Source: JBBQXK01 sp038251625 (GTDB taxonomy: Bacteria; Pseudomonadota; Alphaproteobacteria; Rhodobacterales; Rhodobacteraceae). From it: a stretch of DNA of 38,840 bases. Each line of letters begins with the position of its first letter. Positions within the stretch are counted from its first letter, which is position 1. A program made the position numbers and the translations under genes. Location: contig JBBSBE010000022.1 in assembly GCA_038251625.1 (NCBI GenBank), positions 1-38,840 of the forward strand. Reading direction: 5' to 3'. The notes under the pieces were generated by a model. The model saw nothing but the letters and a program-made list of their open reading frames with translations. It was not told the DNA's origin and did no database searches. Below are positions 9,459 through 17,846 of this stretch, one piece after another.

Positions 9459-9776
9459 GGCGGCAAGGATCAGAAGGCCCCCGGCGATGGCCCAGTTCTT
9501 GACGAAGATCGTGGTCTGCCAGGGATCGGCCTGGATCAGGTGAAAGTAGCTCGTGGCCGCGCAATAGGCCGCGAGCGCCAACGCCAGAGGTCGCAGCGCA
9601 ATTCCAGCCACCAGCCCGATGGCCGCCAGCGCGTTGAAAACGGCCGCGGGCCAGATCATCCATGCCGGCAATCCAGCCTGTGCCAGAAGTGCGAGCACAG
9701 GGCCGGGGTCGATCCATTTCTGCACCGCACCCCCGGCAAAGAGGATGGCGATCAGGCAGCGTCCGGCAAGGTCCAT
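9441..9776 (-). CDS. DoxX family membrane protein
   Basis: Small integral membrane protein of 111 aa with about four transmembrane segments (residues 1-20, 37-57, 59-78 and 90-105). It shows the DoxX hallmarks: an N-terminal LAGRCLIAILFAGGAVQKW helix followed by AGLPAWMIWPAAVFNALAAIGLVAGI and a C-terminal TIFVKNWAIAGGLLIL helix (the family's F-x-K-N motif). ATG at 9776 is favoured over an upstream in-frame ATG at 9812 because GGGGA stands 7 nt before it. DoxX relatives are linked to redox or thiol stress in some bacteria. Placement next to oxyR is suggestive but the genes are convergent. Confidence 0.85.
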   Translation of the reverse strand: MDLAGRCLIAILFAGGAVQKWIDPGPVLALLAQAGLPAWMIWPAAVFNALAAIGLVAGIALRPLALALAAYCAATSYFHLIQADPWQTTIFVKNWAIAGGLLILAASRKDA

Positions 9777-9822
9777 CGCGGTTCCCCTTTGCAGCGTGAA
9801 CGGTGACCGCACCTTGCAAGTT

Positions 9823-10284
9823 TCACACCGCCTCTTTCACAGCCTCCATCGCCACGTAAGTGGAAGTGGAGGCCACATGCGGCAGGGCCGACAGCTTTTC
9901 CCCGAGCACGCGGCGGTATTCCTGAATGTCGGCGGTGCGCACTTTCAAAAGGTAATCGAACCGGCTGGCGATCATGTGGCACTGCTCGATCTCGGGGACG
10001 AGCGCCACGGCCCGGTTGAACGCCTGCAAGGCCGCTTCGCGCGTGTCCGACAGGCGCACCTCGACAAAAGCCACGTGCGCCAGCCCCATGCGGATGGGAT
10101 CGAGCGCCGCGCGGTAGCCGGTGATCACGCCTGCCTCTTCCAGCCGTTTCATCCGCGCCTGCGTGGGCGATTTGGAGAGGCCGATGCGGCGGGCAAGCTC
10201 TGTCGCGCTGATGCGGCCTTCGACGGCAAGAATGCGCAGGATGGCGTGATCGAAGCGGTCAAGCTCCACAGGATCTGGGCGCAT
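9823..10284 (-). CDS. putR: Lrp/AsnC family regulator of proline catabolism (PutR-like)
   Basis: 153-aa feast/famine regulator. The N-terminal helix-turn-helix is LDRFDHAILRILAVEGRISATELARRIGLSKSPTQARMKRLEEAGVI (about residues 8-54), then the Lrp ligand-binding domain (RAM fold, VEVRLSDTREAALQAFNRAV, MIASRFDYLLKVRTAD). ATG at 10284 has GGAG 9 nt upstream; an ATG at 10299 lacks good spacing. It is divergent from putA across 105 bp, the arrangement of PutR in Rhodobacter and Agrobacterium, where it activates putA in response to proline. A weak TTTG-N12-CAAA dyad at 10322-10341 between the genes could be its site. Confidence 0.93.
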   Translation of the reverse strand: MRPDPVELDRFDHAILRILAVEGRISATELARRIGLSKSPTQARMKRLEEAGVITGYRAALDPIRMGLAHVAFVEVRLSDTREAALQAFNRAVALVPEIEQCHMIASRFDYLLKVRTADIQEYRRVLGEKLSALPHVASTSTYVAMEAVKEAV

Positions 10285-10389
10285 CGAGAAAGGCTCCATC
10301 TTCGGGCGGATCGGCTGCGGTTTTGCCAAGAACGGGACAAACGGCTTTTGTGGAAGCAGTATCATGGGCCAAATCGGAAGGATACGCCC

Positions 10390-13300
10390 ATGACAAACGC
10401 CGCTGACGCCTTGACTGCCATCGCCCACGACAGCTTGGCACCGGAAGGCCCGCTGGTGGCGCGGTTGATCGCCGACGCGGGCCTTTCTGCCGATGCACGC
10501 GCGGCCATCACCCGCGATGGGGCCGACCTTGTACGCCGCATCCGCGCCAGCGTGCGCCCGGGGTTGATGGAGGTGTTTCTGGCCGAATACGGGCTTTCCA
10601 CCGAGGAAGGCATCGCGCTGATGTGTCTGGCCGAGGCTCTGTTGCGCGTGCCGGACGCCGAAACCATGGACGCGCTGATCGAAGACAAGATCGCACCTTC
10701 CGATTGGGGGCGGCATCTCGGGCGGTCGGCCTCGTCGCTGGTGAACGCCTCGACCTGGGCGCTGATGCTGACGGGCAAGGTGTTGGAGGATCGCGAGCCG
10801 GGCATCGCGGGCCACCTGCGCGCTGCCGTAAAACGGCTGGGCGAGCCTGTCATCCGTACCGCCGTTTCCCGCGCGATGAAGGAAATGGGGCGCCAGTTCG
10901 TGCTGGGCGAAACGATCGAGCTTGCCATGAAGCGCGCGCGTGAGCTTGAGGGGAAGGGCTATACCTACAGCTACGATATGCTGGGCGAGGCCGCGCGCAC
11001 CGAAGCCGATGCGCGGCGTTACCACCTCAGCTATTCCCGTGCCATCACCGCCATCGCGGCGGCAGCCAAGGGCGCTGACATCCGGTCAAACCCCGGCATT
11101 TCGGTGAAGCTGTCGGCGCTGCATCCCCGCTACGAGGTGGCAAAGCGCGCCCGTGTGATGGCCGAACTTGTGCCCCGGGTGAAAGCGCTGGCAGGGCTCG
11201 CGCGGGCCGCTGGCCTTGGCTTCAACATCGACGCGGAAGAGGCTGACAGGCTTCAGCTTTCGCTGGAAGTGATCGAGGCTGTGCTCGCCGATGGGTCGCT
11301 GGCCGGATGGGATGGCTTTGGCGTGGTCGTGCAGGCGTATGGCCGCCGCGCAGCAGCCGTGATCGACTGGCTGCATGCTATGGCGACGCGTCTTGATCGC
11401 CGCATCATGGTGCGGCTGGTCAAGGGCGCCTATTGGGACGCGGAAGTGAAGCGCGCGCAGGTGCTAGGGCTGGAAAGCTTCCCTGTATTTACGCGCAAAC
11501 AGGCAACCGATGTCAGCTATATCGCCAATGCCCGCAAGCTGCTCTCCATGGGTGACCGCATCTATCCCCAGTTCGCCACCCACAACGCCCATACCGTGGC
11601 CGCCGTCCTGCACGTGGCGCGCGAGATGGGGCGCGATGCGCAAAGCTTTGAATTCCAGCGCCTGCATGGGATGGGCGAGCGGCTGCATGATCTGGTCATG
11701 GGCGATCACAAGAACCGCTGCCGCATCTATGCGCCCGTCGGCGCGCACCGCGACCTGCTGGCCTATCTCGTGCGCCGATTGCTGGAAAACGGCGCCAACT
11801 CTTCCTTTGTCAACCAGATCGTGGCCGAGGACGTGCCGCCCGAGCGTGTGGCCGCCTGCCCGCTGACCGCGATGGAGGGGGTAGATGCCGAAAACCACGC
11901 CATCCTGACCGGGCCGCAGCTTTTCGGTTCCCGCCGCAATTCCCGGGGATGGGACCTGACGGATGCGGGCGATCTTGCCACGATCGAGGCGGCGCGCGCC
12001 CCGCATGACAAGGATCGTTTCGAGGCGCGGCCACGGCTCGCAGGAGCCATCGCAGGCGGCGTGCGGGCCGAGGTGCTGAACCCCGCAACCGGGGCGGTTG
12101 TGGGCTCTGTCCTGCCTGCCACCGCGCCCGATGTGGAAACCGCCCTGCGCCATGCCGCAGCGTGGGACGCCGCCCCGACCGAACGCGCCGAGGTGCTGCG
12201 CCGCGCGGCTGACCTTTTTGAGGCCGAGCATGGCCGGATCTTCGCGCTTCTGGCGCGCGAGGCCGGCAAGACGTTGCCCGATGCCGTGGGCGAATTGCGT
12301 GAGGCCGTTGATTTCCTGCGCTATTATGCCGATGGCGCCGCAGGTCTGACCGCCCCCGCGCGCGGTGTTTTCACCTGCATTTCGCCCTGGAACTTCCCGC
12401 TGGCGATCTTCACCGGCCAGATCGCGGCGGCGCTGGCTGCGGGCAACGCGGTACTGGCCAAGCCCGCCGAGCAGACGCCCCTGATCGCGGCGTTGGGGGT
12501 GGACCTTCTGCTGCGTGCTGGCGTGCCCGACACGGTTCTGCAATTCCTGCCTGGCGACGGCCCCACCGTGGGCAGGGCGCTGACCTCTGATCCGCGCGTG
12601 TCTGGCGTGGCCTTCACCGGATCGACCGAAACCGCGCAGGCGATCCGCCGCGCCATGGCCGATCACCTTGACCCAGCGGCCCCGCTGATTGCCGAGACGG
12701 GGGGCCTCAACGCAATGGTCGTCGATTCGACGGCGCTTCCCGAACAGGCCGTGCGCGACATTCTGGCGTCTGGCTTTCAGTCGGCGGGTCAGCGTTGCTC
12801 GGCCCTGCGCTGCCTTTATCTGCAGGAAGATGTGGCCAAGGGCGTGACCGAGATGCTCTTTGGCGCGATGGATGACCTTGCCATGGGCGATCCGTGGGAT
12901 TTGGCCACCGATACAGGCCCCGTGATCGACGCCGAAGCTGCCGCTGGCATACGCGCCTACATTGAGGCCGCGCGGGCAGAGGGGCGCGTGCTGAAGGAGG
13001 GCCGCGCGCCCGCGCAGGGCCATTTCATCGCGCCAACCGTCCTGCGCGTGGGCGGGATAGCCGACATGCCGCGCGAAATTTTCGGGCCCGTGCTGCACAT
13101 CGCGACGTTCCGCGCGGCCGAGCTTGATGCCGTTGTGGATGCGGTGAACGCTACCGGCTACGGGCTGACCTTTGGCCTGCACACGCGCATCGACGACCGG
13201 GTGCAATCGGTGGTCAGCCGCATCCGGGCGGGCAACACCTACGTCAACCGCAACCAGATCGGCGCAGTCGTGGGGTCGCAACCCTTTGGGGGCGAGGGGC

Positions 13301-13851
13301 TGTCGGGGACAGGCCCAAAGGCCGGTGGGCCGCAATACCTTGCCCGCTTCTGCCGCCCCGCACCCGGCATGGCGATCAGCGGCGCAGCGGGCCAGACGGA
13401 AGAGGCTGTCGTGCAGGCCGCACTCGATGCCGAACGGCCCGCCCGCGCGGCGCTGCATGTGGCTGATCTGCCGGGGCCCACGGGCGAATCGAACCGCCTG
13501 TCCGCCTATCCCCGTGCGGCGCTCCTCTGCCTCGGGCCCGCCCCCGCACAGGCAATGGCGCAGGCCGAAGCGGTGCGCCGCCTCGGTGGCCGCGCGGTCG
13601 AGGCGCCGGGCCTTGCATCCCTTTCACTTGCCCGGCTTGGCGGGTTTGCCGGGGTGCTCTGGTGGGGAGACGAGGCGACGGGCCGTGCGCATGCGCAGGC
13701 GTTGGCCGCGCGATCCGGTCCGATCCTGCCGCTGATCGGGGGCATGCCGGATGCGGGCCACGTGACGCTGGATCGCCACGTCTGCATCGACACCACGGCC
13801 TCGGGCGGCAACGCCCAGCTTCTTGCCGAGGTGGGCGCCGCCGCCGCTTGA
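10390..13851 (+). CDS. putA: Bifunctional proline dehydrogenase / glutamate semialdehyde dehydrogenase PutA
   Basis: Oxidises proline to glutamate in two coupled steps. 1153 aa. There is no ribbon-helix-helix domain at the N-terminus, so it is not its own repressor, consistent with the neighbouring putR. A helical arm (about 30-150) precedes the FAD-dependent proline dehydrogenase barrel, with RRIMVRLVKGAYWDAEVKRAQ (Lys345). The NAD-dependent aldehyde dehydrogenase part starts near residue 560: CISPWNFPLAIFTGQIAAAL, FTGSTETA, Glu769 in AETGGLNAM and catalytic Cys803 in SAGQRCSALR. About 180 C-terminal residues after the dehydrogenase match the extra domain of long PutAs. GGAAGGA precedes the ATG by 7 nt. 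Confidence 0.97.
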   Translation: MTNAADALTAIAHDSLAPEGPLVARLIADAGLSADARAAITRDGADLVRRIRASVRPGLMEVFLAEYGLSTEEGIALMCLAEALLRVPDAETMDALIEDKIAPSDWGRHLGRSASSLVNASTWALMLTGKVLEDREPGIAGHLRAAVKRLGEPVIRTAVSRAMKEMGRQFVLGETIELAMKRARELEGKGYTYSYDMLGEAARTEADARRYHLSYSRAITAIAAAAKGADIRSNPGISVKLSALHPRYEVAKRARVMAELVPRVKALAGLARAAGLGFNIDAEEADRLQLSLEVIEAVLADGSLAGWDGFGVVVQAYGRRAAAVIDWLHAMATRLDRRIMVRLVKGAYWDAEVKRAQVLGLESFPVFTRKQATDVSYIANARKLLSMGDRIYPQFATHNAHTVAAVLHVAREMGRDAQSFEFQRLHGMGERLHDLVMGDHKNRCRIYAPVGAHRDLLAYLVRRLLENGANSSFVNQIVAEDVPPERVAACPLTAMEGVDAENHAILTGPQLFGSRRNSRGWDLTDAGDLATIEAARAPHDKDRFEARPRLAGAIAGGVRAEVLNPATGAVVGSVLPATAPDVETALRHAAAWDAAPTERAEVLRRAADLFEAEHGRIFALLAREAGKTLPDAVGELREAVDFLRYYADGAAGLTAPARGVFTCISPWNFPLAIFTGQIAAALAAGNAVLAKPAEQTPLIAALGVDLLLRAGVPDTVLQFLPGDGPTVGRALTSDPRVSGVAFTGSTETAQAIRRAMADHLDPAAPLIAETGGLNAMVVDSTALPEQAVRDILASGFQSAGQRCSALRCLYLQEDVAKGVTEMLFGAMDDLAMGDPWDLATDTGPVIDAEAAAGIRAYIEAARAEGRVLKEGRAPAQGHFIAPTVLRVGGIADMPREIFGPVLHIATFRAAELDAVVDAVNATGYGLTFGLHTRIDDRVQSVVSRIRAGNTYVNRNQIGAVVGSQPFGGEGLSGTGPKAGGPQYLARFCRPAPGMAISGAAGQTEEAVVQAALDAERPARAALHVADLPGPTGESNRLSAYPRAALLCLGPAPAQAMAQAEAVRRLGGRAVEAPGLASLSLARLGGFAGVLWWGDEATGRAHAQALAARSGPILPLIGGMPDAGHVTLDRHVCIDTTASGGNAQLLAEVGAAAA

Positions 13852-13883
13852 CCTGACATTGCGGATCGGGAAGGGTTGCCGCC

Positions 13884-14627
13884 ATGTTTCCGATCCGCGA
13901 CCATAACCCCTCGGGGCGCACCCCCTATGTGACTTATGCCCTCGTCGCGGCCAACGTGATGATCTTTCTGGGCTATTGGTTTGCCCTGCCGGACGAGCGG
14001 GCGCTGAACTGGTTCTTTTACGATTGGGGTCTCGTGCCCGTGGCAGTGGTGAACGGGCAGGGGTGGAGCGGGTTTCTGACCGCTATGTTTCTGCATGGTG
14101 GCTGGATGCACCTTGCGGGCAACATGCTGTTTCTGTGGATCTTCGGCGACAATATGGAGGATGAACTGGGCCATGCCCGGTTCCTGCTTTTCTACCTCGC
14201 GGGCGGTCTTGCGGCGGCGGTCGGGCAGGTTCTGGCCGACCCCTCCAGCGATGTGCCGATGGTGGGTGCCTCTGGCGCCATTGCGGCGGTGCTTGGCGGG
14301 TATCTTCTGATGTTTCCCAAGGCACGCATCGATGTGCTGATCATCTTCGTGATCTTCTTCCGCATCTTCCCGATCCCCGCGTGGATCGTGCTGGGCGTCT
14401 GGTTCGGTTTGCAGGTGTTCAACGGCCTGTCGCTGCCCACCGATGGCGGCGGCGTGGCCTACTGGGCCCATGCCGGCGGGTTCATCGCGGGCGTGGTTCT
14501 GTCGATCCCGCTCTGGCTGTCACGCGGCGGGCCTGCCTTCTGGGCGCGCACGGCAGGGGCGCCACCGCACCCGGAGGCGACCTACCCGATGCAGCGCACA
14601 AGCATCCCGCGGGTGCCGCGCCGCTAA
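13884..14627 (+). CDS. Rhomboid family intramembrane serine protease
   Basis: Polytopic membrane protease of 247 aa that cleaves within lipid bilayers. The serine/histidine dyad is visible: Ser130 in VGASGAIAAVLGGY and His196 in VAYWAHAGGFIAG. The stabilising motif HGGWMHLAGNMLFLWIFGDN (residues 71-90, with His76 and Asn80) precedes the usual short loop and E-x-x-x-G-x-x-R-F stretch. About six transmembrane helices, then a soluble Pro-rich tail from residue 214. AAGGG lies 10 nt before the ATG. It follows putA by 32 bp on the same strand and may be co-transcribed. Its stop overlaps that of the convergent aldolase gene. Substrate unknown. Confidence 0.93.
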   Translation: MFPIRDHNPSGRTPYVTYALVAANVMIFLGYWFALPDERALNWFFYDWGLVPVAVVNGQGWSGFLTAMFLHGGWMHLAGNMLFLWIFGDNMEDELGHARFLLFYLAGGLAAAVGQVLADPSSDVPMVGASGAIAAVLGGYLLMFPKARIDVLIIFVIFFRIFPIPAWIVLGVWFGLQVFNGLSLPTDGGGVAYWAHAGGFIAGVVLSIPLWLSRGGPAFWARTAGAPPHPEATYPMQRTSIPRVPRR

Positions 14628-15388
14628 TCCCTGAACGCGGCGGCAAGCGCCCGAACACCCTTGGCAAGCACCGAAATATCCATGCCAACGGCGGTGAAGG
14701 TGGTGCCGACCTCGATGCAGCGCCGCGCGAAAACGGGGTCGAGCGTCAGGATACCCGCAGGCTTGCCCGCCGCCACAATGCGACGGATCGCATCCTCTAT
14801 GGCAGCCACCACATCTGGATGCGACGGCTTGCCAGGATGTCCCATGGAGGCCGCAAGATCGGATGGTCCGATGAAGAGGCCATGCACCCCATCTATCGCC
14901 GCGATCGCCTCGATCTCACCCAACGCCTCGATCGTTTCGACTTGAAGAAGCAGGCAAATCTCGGTCTCAGCCCGCGCGGTGTAGCCCTCGATCAGCCCGT
15001 ATCCCCCCGCCCGCGTCAGCCCCGCGACACCCCGGATGCCATTCGGCGGATAGCGCACAGCGCGCACGGCGGCCTCGGCTTCGGCGGCGTTCTGGATGTA
15101 GGGCACGATCAGCGTCTGCGCCCCGAAATCCAGAAGCCGCTTGATCAGCACAGGGTCGTTCGACGCCGGCCGCACCACCGCTGATACGGCATGTGGGGCC
15201 ATCGCCTGCAGCATAGGCATCACCTCGGGCACGTCCGTCAGCGCGTGTTCGGTGTCGATGACCACCCAGTCGAAACCGGCGCTGGCCAGAACCTCCACCA
15301 CAACCGGCCCGGTGATCGAATTCCACAAGCCGATCTGCTGTTCACCCGCCGCCAGCGCGGCCTTGAAGCGGTTCTTTGGCAGGTCCAT
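14624..15388 (-). CDS. HpcH/HpaI family aldolase
   Basis: Divalent-metal-dependent class II pyruvate aldolase, 254 aa. Residues that match the HpaI active site are His48 (IDTEHAL), Arg73 (VVRPASNDP), Glu151 (LLQVETIEAL) and Asp177 (FIGPSDLAASMG); the last two groups hold the metal. NAAEAEAAVRAVRYPPNGIRG (100-120) is also family-typical. Members cleave 4-hydroxy-2-oxo acids such as 4-hydroxy-2-oxoheptanedioate or 2-keto-3-deoxy-L-rhamnonate; the substrate here cannot be read from the sequence. The start overlaps the aroQ stop by 1 nt (TGATG), so the two genes are translationally coupled. Confidence 0.92.
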   Translation of the reverse strand: MDLPKNRFKAALAAGEQQIGLWNSITGPVVVEVLASAGFDWVVIDTEHALTDVPEVMPMLQAMAPHAVSAVVRPASNDPVLIKRLLDFGAQTLIVPYIQNAAEAEAAVRAVRYPPNGIRGVAGLTRAGGYGLIEGYTARAETEICLLLQVETIEALGEIEAIAAIDGVHGLFIGPSDLAASMGHPGKPSHPDVVAAIEDAIRRIVAAGKPAGILTLDPVFARRCIEVGTTFTAVGMDISVLAKGVRALAAAFRD

Positions 15389-15828
15389 CAGGCCGCTCCG
15401 ATCAGGCTGGAAATACGTTGCAAGGCAAAGAGATATCCTTCCGTCCCGCAGCCTGCAATCACCGCGTCGGCACGGGCGGAAACGTGGGAATGGTGGCGGA
15501 AGGTCTCGCGCCGGTGAATGTTCGAAATATGCACCTCTATCACCTTGCCATCATAGGCGTTCAGCGCATCCAGAATGGCGATGGAGGTGTGGGAATAGGC
15601 GCCGGGGTTGATCACGATCCCCGCCGCCGTGCCCCGCGCACCCTGGATCAGATCAACCAGCGTGCCCTCGTGATTGGACTGCTGGCAGATCAGCGTCAGG
15701 TCAAGCGCGCCAGCCACACGGGTGCAGGCCGCTTCCACATCCGCCAGCGTCTCATGCCCGTAAACCTCGGGCTGGCGCTTGCCGAGCAAGTTCAGGTTGG
15801 GGCCGTTCAGAAGCAGGACATGGCGCAT
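15388..15828 (-). CDS. aroQ: Type II 3-dehydroquinate dehydratase
   Basis: Shikimate-pathway enzyme converting 3-dehydroquinate to 3-dehydroshikimate. 146 aa, the standard type II length. All signature parts are present: LLNGPNLNLLG (residues 6-16), active-site Tyr23 in VYGHETL, QSNHEGTLVD (50-59), INPGAYSHTS (73-82), His100 in VIEVHISNIHRRE, and a final GYLFALQ. Ribosome site GGAG lies 6 nt before the ATG. Upstream gene of a two-gene unit with the aldolase. Confidence 0.97.
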   Translation of the reverse strand: MRHVLLLNGPNLNLLGKRQPEVYGHETLADVEAACTRVAGALDLTLICQQSNHEGTLVDLIQGARGTAAGIVINPGAYSHTSIAILDALNAYDGKVIEVHISNIHRRETFRHHSHVSARADAVIAGCGTEGYLFALQRISSLIGAA

Positions 15829-15887
15829 GGAACGCTCCGCAAGGGGTCGCGCTACCCTAGCGAAATGCGCGCGCGCGGCAAGCGGGG

Positions 15888-16748
15888 TCAGGCCACCTGC
15901 TGCAACACGACGGGCGCGGTGATCCCCAGCGCATGGCACACGTCGCGCGTCAGATGCGGGCGGTTCAGCGTGTAGAAATGCAGGTGATCCACGCCCTCGG
16001 TCGTCAGATCGTCGCAAAGCTCGGTGCAAAGCGCCACCGAAAGCAAATCTTCGCGCCCGTCCCGCGCCGCCGCCGTATAGGCCTCATCCAGCCACTGCGG
16101 CACCTTCGTTCCGCAGCGTTCGGCAAACTTGCGCGCGCCCGCCCATGATTGGATCGGCAGGATGCCAGGCAGGATCGGCGCGGTGATGCCCGCCGCCACG
16201 CAACGGTCGCGGAAGCGCAGGAACGTCTCGGCCTCGAAAAAGAACTGGGTGATGGCAGAACTGGCGCCCGCGTCGATCTTGTGCTTCAGCCAGTCCACAT
16301 CGGCCTGATCGTCCGCCGCATCGGGGTGCGCCTCGGGGTAAGCACCCACACGGATCTTGAATTTTCCTGTTGCGGCAAGGGCTTCGACAAGCTCGACCGA
16401 AGACGCAAAGCCACCCTGCTGCGCCGCGAATGCCCCGCCCCCCGGCATGTCGCCGCGAAGCGCCACGATCTCTGTCACGCCCGCTTCGGCATAGGCCGCC
16501 GCAATCGCCAGCGTCTCTGCCCGCGTCGCGTCCACGCAGGTCAGGTGCGCGGCCACGTTCAGCCCGTAATTGCGCCCGATGGTCGTGACCGCCTCATGCG
16601 TCAGTTGCCGGGTCGTGCCGCCCGCGCCATAGGTAACGGACGCAAACGACGGGGCCAGTGGCGCCAGCATCTGCACCGTTTCCCACAGCCGGAACGACGC
16701 ATCCAAGGTGCGCGGCGGGAAGAATTCGAACGAAACGGTGGGCGACAT
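15888..16748 (-). CDS. metF: Methylenetetrahydrofolate reductase MetF
   Basis: Flavoprotein reducing 5,10-methylene-THF to 5-methyl-THF, the methyl donor for methionine. 286 aa. Starts with VSFEFFPPRT (residues 5-14), the catalytic-Glu motif of MetF. FASVTYGAGGTTR (35-47), VAAHLTCVDATR, VALRGDMPGGG, AGASSAITQFFFEAETFLRF (FAD and folate contacts), LPGILPI and GVDHLHFYTLNRP follow, as in the full family. ATG at 16748 has AGGAG 8 nt upstream; the open frame continues upstream without family similarity. Divergent from metR across 87 bp. Confidence 0.97.
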   Translation of the reverse strand: MSPTVSFEFFPPRTLDASFRLWETVQMLAPLAPSFASVTYGAGGTTRQLTHEAVTTIGRNYGLNVAAHLTCVDATRAETLAIAAAYAEAGVTEIVALRGDMPGGGAFAAQQGGFASSVELVEALAATGKFKIRVGAYPEAHPDAADDQADVDWLKHKIDAGASSAITQFFFEAETFLRFRDRCVAAGITAPILPGILPIQSWAGARKFAERCGTKVPQWLDEAYTAAARDGREDLLSVALCTELCDDLTTEGVDHLHFYTLNRPHLTRDVCHALGITAPVVLQQVA

Positions 16749-16788
16749 GGCAAGGCTCCTTTGCGCCCTTGTCCCACACGCGCCACTG

Positions 16789-16810
16789 TGAGACAAATTC
16801 ATAGTTCTCA
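16789..16810. promoter_or_regulatory. Candidate MetR operator between metF and metR
   Basis: TGAG-N5-TTCA (16789-16801) matches seven of eight fixed bases of the enterobacterial MetR box TGAA-N5-TTCA. The same TGAGA also forms a wider inverted repeat with TCTCA at 16806-16810 (TGAGA-N12-TCTCA). The elements lie between the two divergent starts, 41 bp from the metF ATG. The dyads are seen directly; the assignment to MetR is inferred. Confidence 0.55.
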
Positions 16811-16835
16811 ACATCATTATGAGGATGACCACAGG

Positions 16836-17738
16836 ATGCACCTCGAATTCCGCCATCTTCGCACCGTGCGCGCGATACATCAGGCGGGGGGCCTTGCCCG
16901 TGCGGCTGACATGCTGAACATGACGCAATCGGCCCTCAGCCATCAGGTGAAGGGGCTGGAGGATCAGGCGGGGGTCGAGCTTTTTGTCCGTCGTTCCAAG
17001 CCTTTGCGCCTGTCGGCGGCGGGGATGCGGGTGCTGCGTCTGGCCGAGCGCATCCTGCCCGAGATCGAGGCGCTGGAAGAGGATTTCCGGGGCCTGCGGT
17101 CGGGCAAGACCGGGCGGCTGCACATTGCCATCGAATGCCATGCCTGTTTTGAGTGGCTGTTCCCTGTGCTGGAACAGTTTCGCCACGCCTGGCCCGAGGT
17201 CGATGTGGATATCCGTGCGGGCCTTGCCTTCGAGGCGCTGCCTGCGCTGGACCGGGAAGAGGTGGATCTTGTGATCTCGTCCGATCCGGTGAAAATGTCC
17301 GGTGTCGTTTTCAACCCGCTCTTCGATTACGAGCCGCGCTTTGTGTCTGCCGCAACCAACCCATTGGCAGAAAAGGCGGAAATCGCGGCAGAGGATTTTC
17401 GCGACCAGACGCTGATCACTTATCCCGTCGCGCGTGACCGCCTGGACGTGTTCACCGAACTGCTGACGCCGGCGAAGGTTGAACCCCGGGCGCAGCGGCA
17501 GGTTGAATTGACGGCTGTGATTCTGATGCTTGTCGGGTCGAACCGTGGTGTTTCCGTGCTGCCCGATTGGGTGCTGCGCGAGGTGAAATCCAATGCAGAT
17601 TACGTCACGCGGCCGCTTGCCGGGCGGCCGGTGAAACGCCTTTATGCCGCCACGAGGGAAGAGGATGCGACGCGCCCCTTCATGGCGCATTTCCTGCGTC
17701 TTGGGCGCAGCGAGCCGGTAAAACTGCAACGGGCGTAG
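16836..17738 (+). CDS. metR: LysR-type regulator of methionine biosynthesis, MetR
   Basis: 300-aa LysR-family activator. Winged helix in residues 1-60 (MHLEFRHLRTVRAIHQAGGL, AADMLNMTQSALSHQVKGLE), followed by an effector domain that opens with RLHIAIECHACFEWLFPVLE. The Cys-x-x-Cys-F region near residue 105 and the MHLE start are characteristic of MetR, which uses homocysteine as co-inducer. The translation continues open upstream of this ATG, but GAGG lies in front of it and the LysR fold begins exactly here. Divergent from metF, a classic MetR target. Confidence 0.93.
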   Translation: MHLEFRHLRTVRAIHQAGGLARAADMLNMTQSALSHQVKGLEDQAGVELFVRRSKPLRLSAAGMRVLRLAERILPEIEALEEDFRGLRSGKTGRLHIAIECHACFEWLFPVLEQFRHAWPEVDVDIRAGLAFEALPALDREEVDLVISSDPVKMSGVVFNPLFDYEPRFVSAATNPLAEKAEIAAEDFRDQTLITYPVARDRLDVFTELLTPAKVEPRAQRQVELTAVILMLVGSNRGVSVLPDWVLREVKSNADYVTRPLAGRPVKRLYAATREEDATRPFMAHFLRLGRSEPVKLQRA

Positions 17739-17763
17739 GCGCGGCCACAAGGCGCTGTATTTG

Positions 17764-17787
17764 CAGGGAAAGGCCGTATGTTCCCTG
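17764..17787. other. Inverted repeat downstream of metR
   Basis: CAGGGAA and TTCCCTG (7 bp each, 10-nt loop) lie 25 bp past the metR stop in the gap between two convergent genes. There is no T-run, so its role as a terminator is uncertain. Confidence 0.35.
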
Positions 17788-17796
17788 TCCCGCGCG

Positions 17797-17818
17797 CGTA
17801 TGGCATGCGTATGGCATC
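17797..17818. repeat. 11-bp tandem duplication between metR and the Kef gene
   Basis: CGTATGGCATG is followed at once by CGTATGGCATC (one mismatch at the last base). Non-coding, 59 bp past metR and 28 bp before the end of the antiporter gene. Probably a replication-slippage product. Confidence 0.7.
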
Positions 17819-17846
17819 TGTACCGACACGCGCCGTTTTTTCGGGA

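Noticed and set aside
9619..10389. Upstream in-frame extension of putA (257 codons)
   Set aside because: Crosses doxX and putR on the other strand; the PutA fold and ribosome site begin at 10390.
11464..13458. 664-codon open frame on the minus strand inside putA
   Set aside because: Antisense shadow of the aldehyde dehydrogenase part of putA; low-complexity basic translation and no ribosome site.
16149..16835. Upstream in-frame extension of metR
   Set aside because: Lies antisense to metF; the LysR helix-turn-helix begins exactly at ATG 16836.
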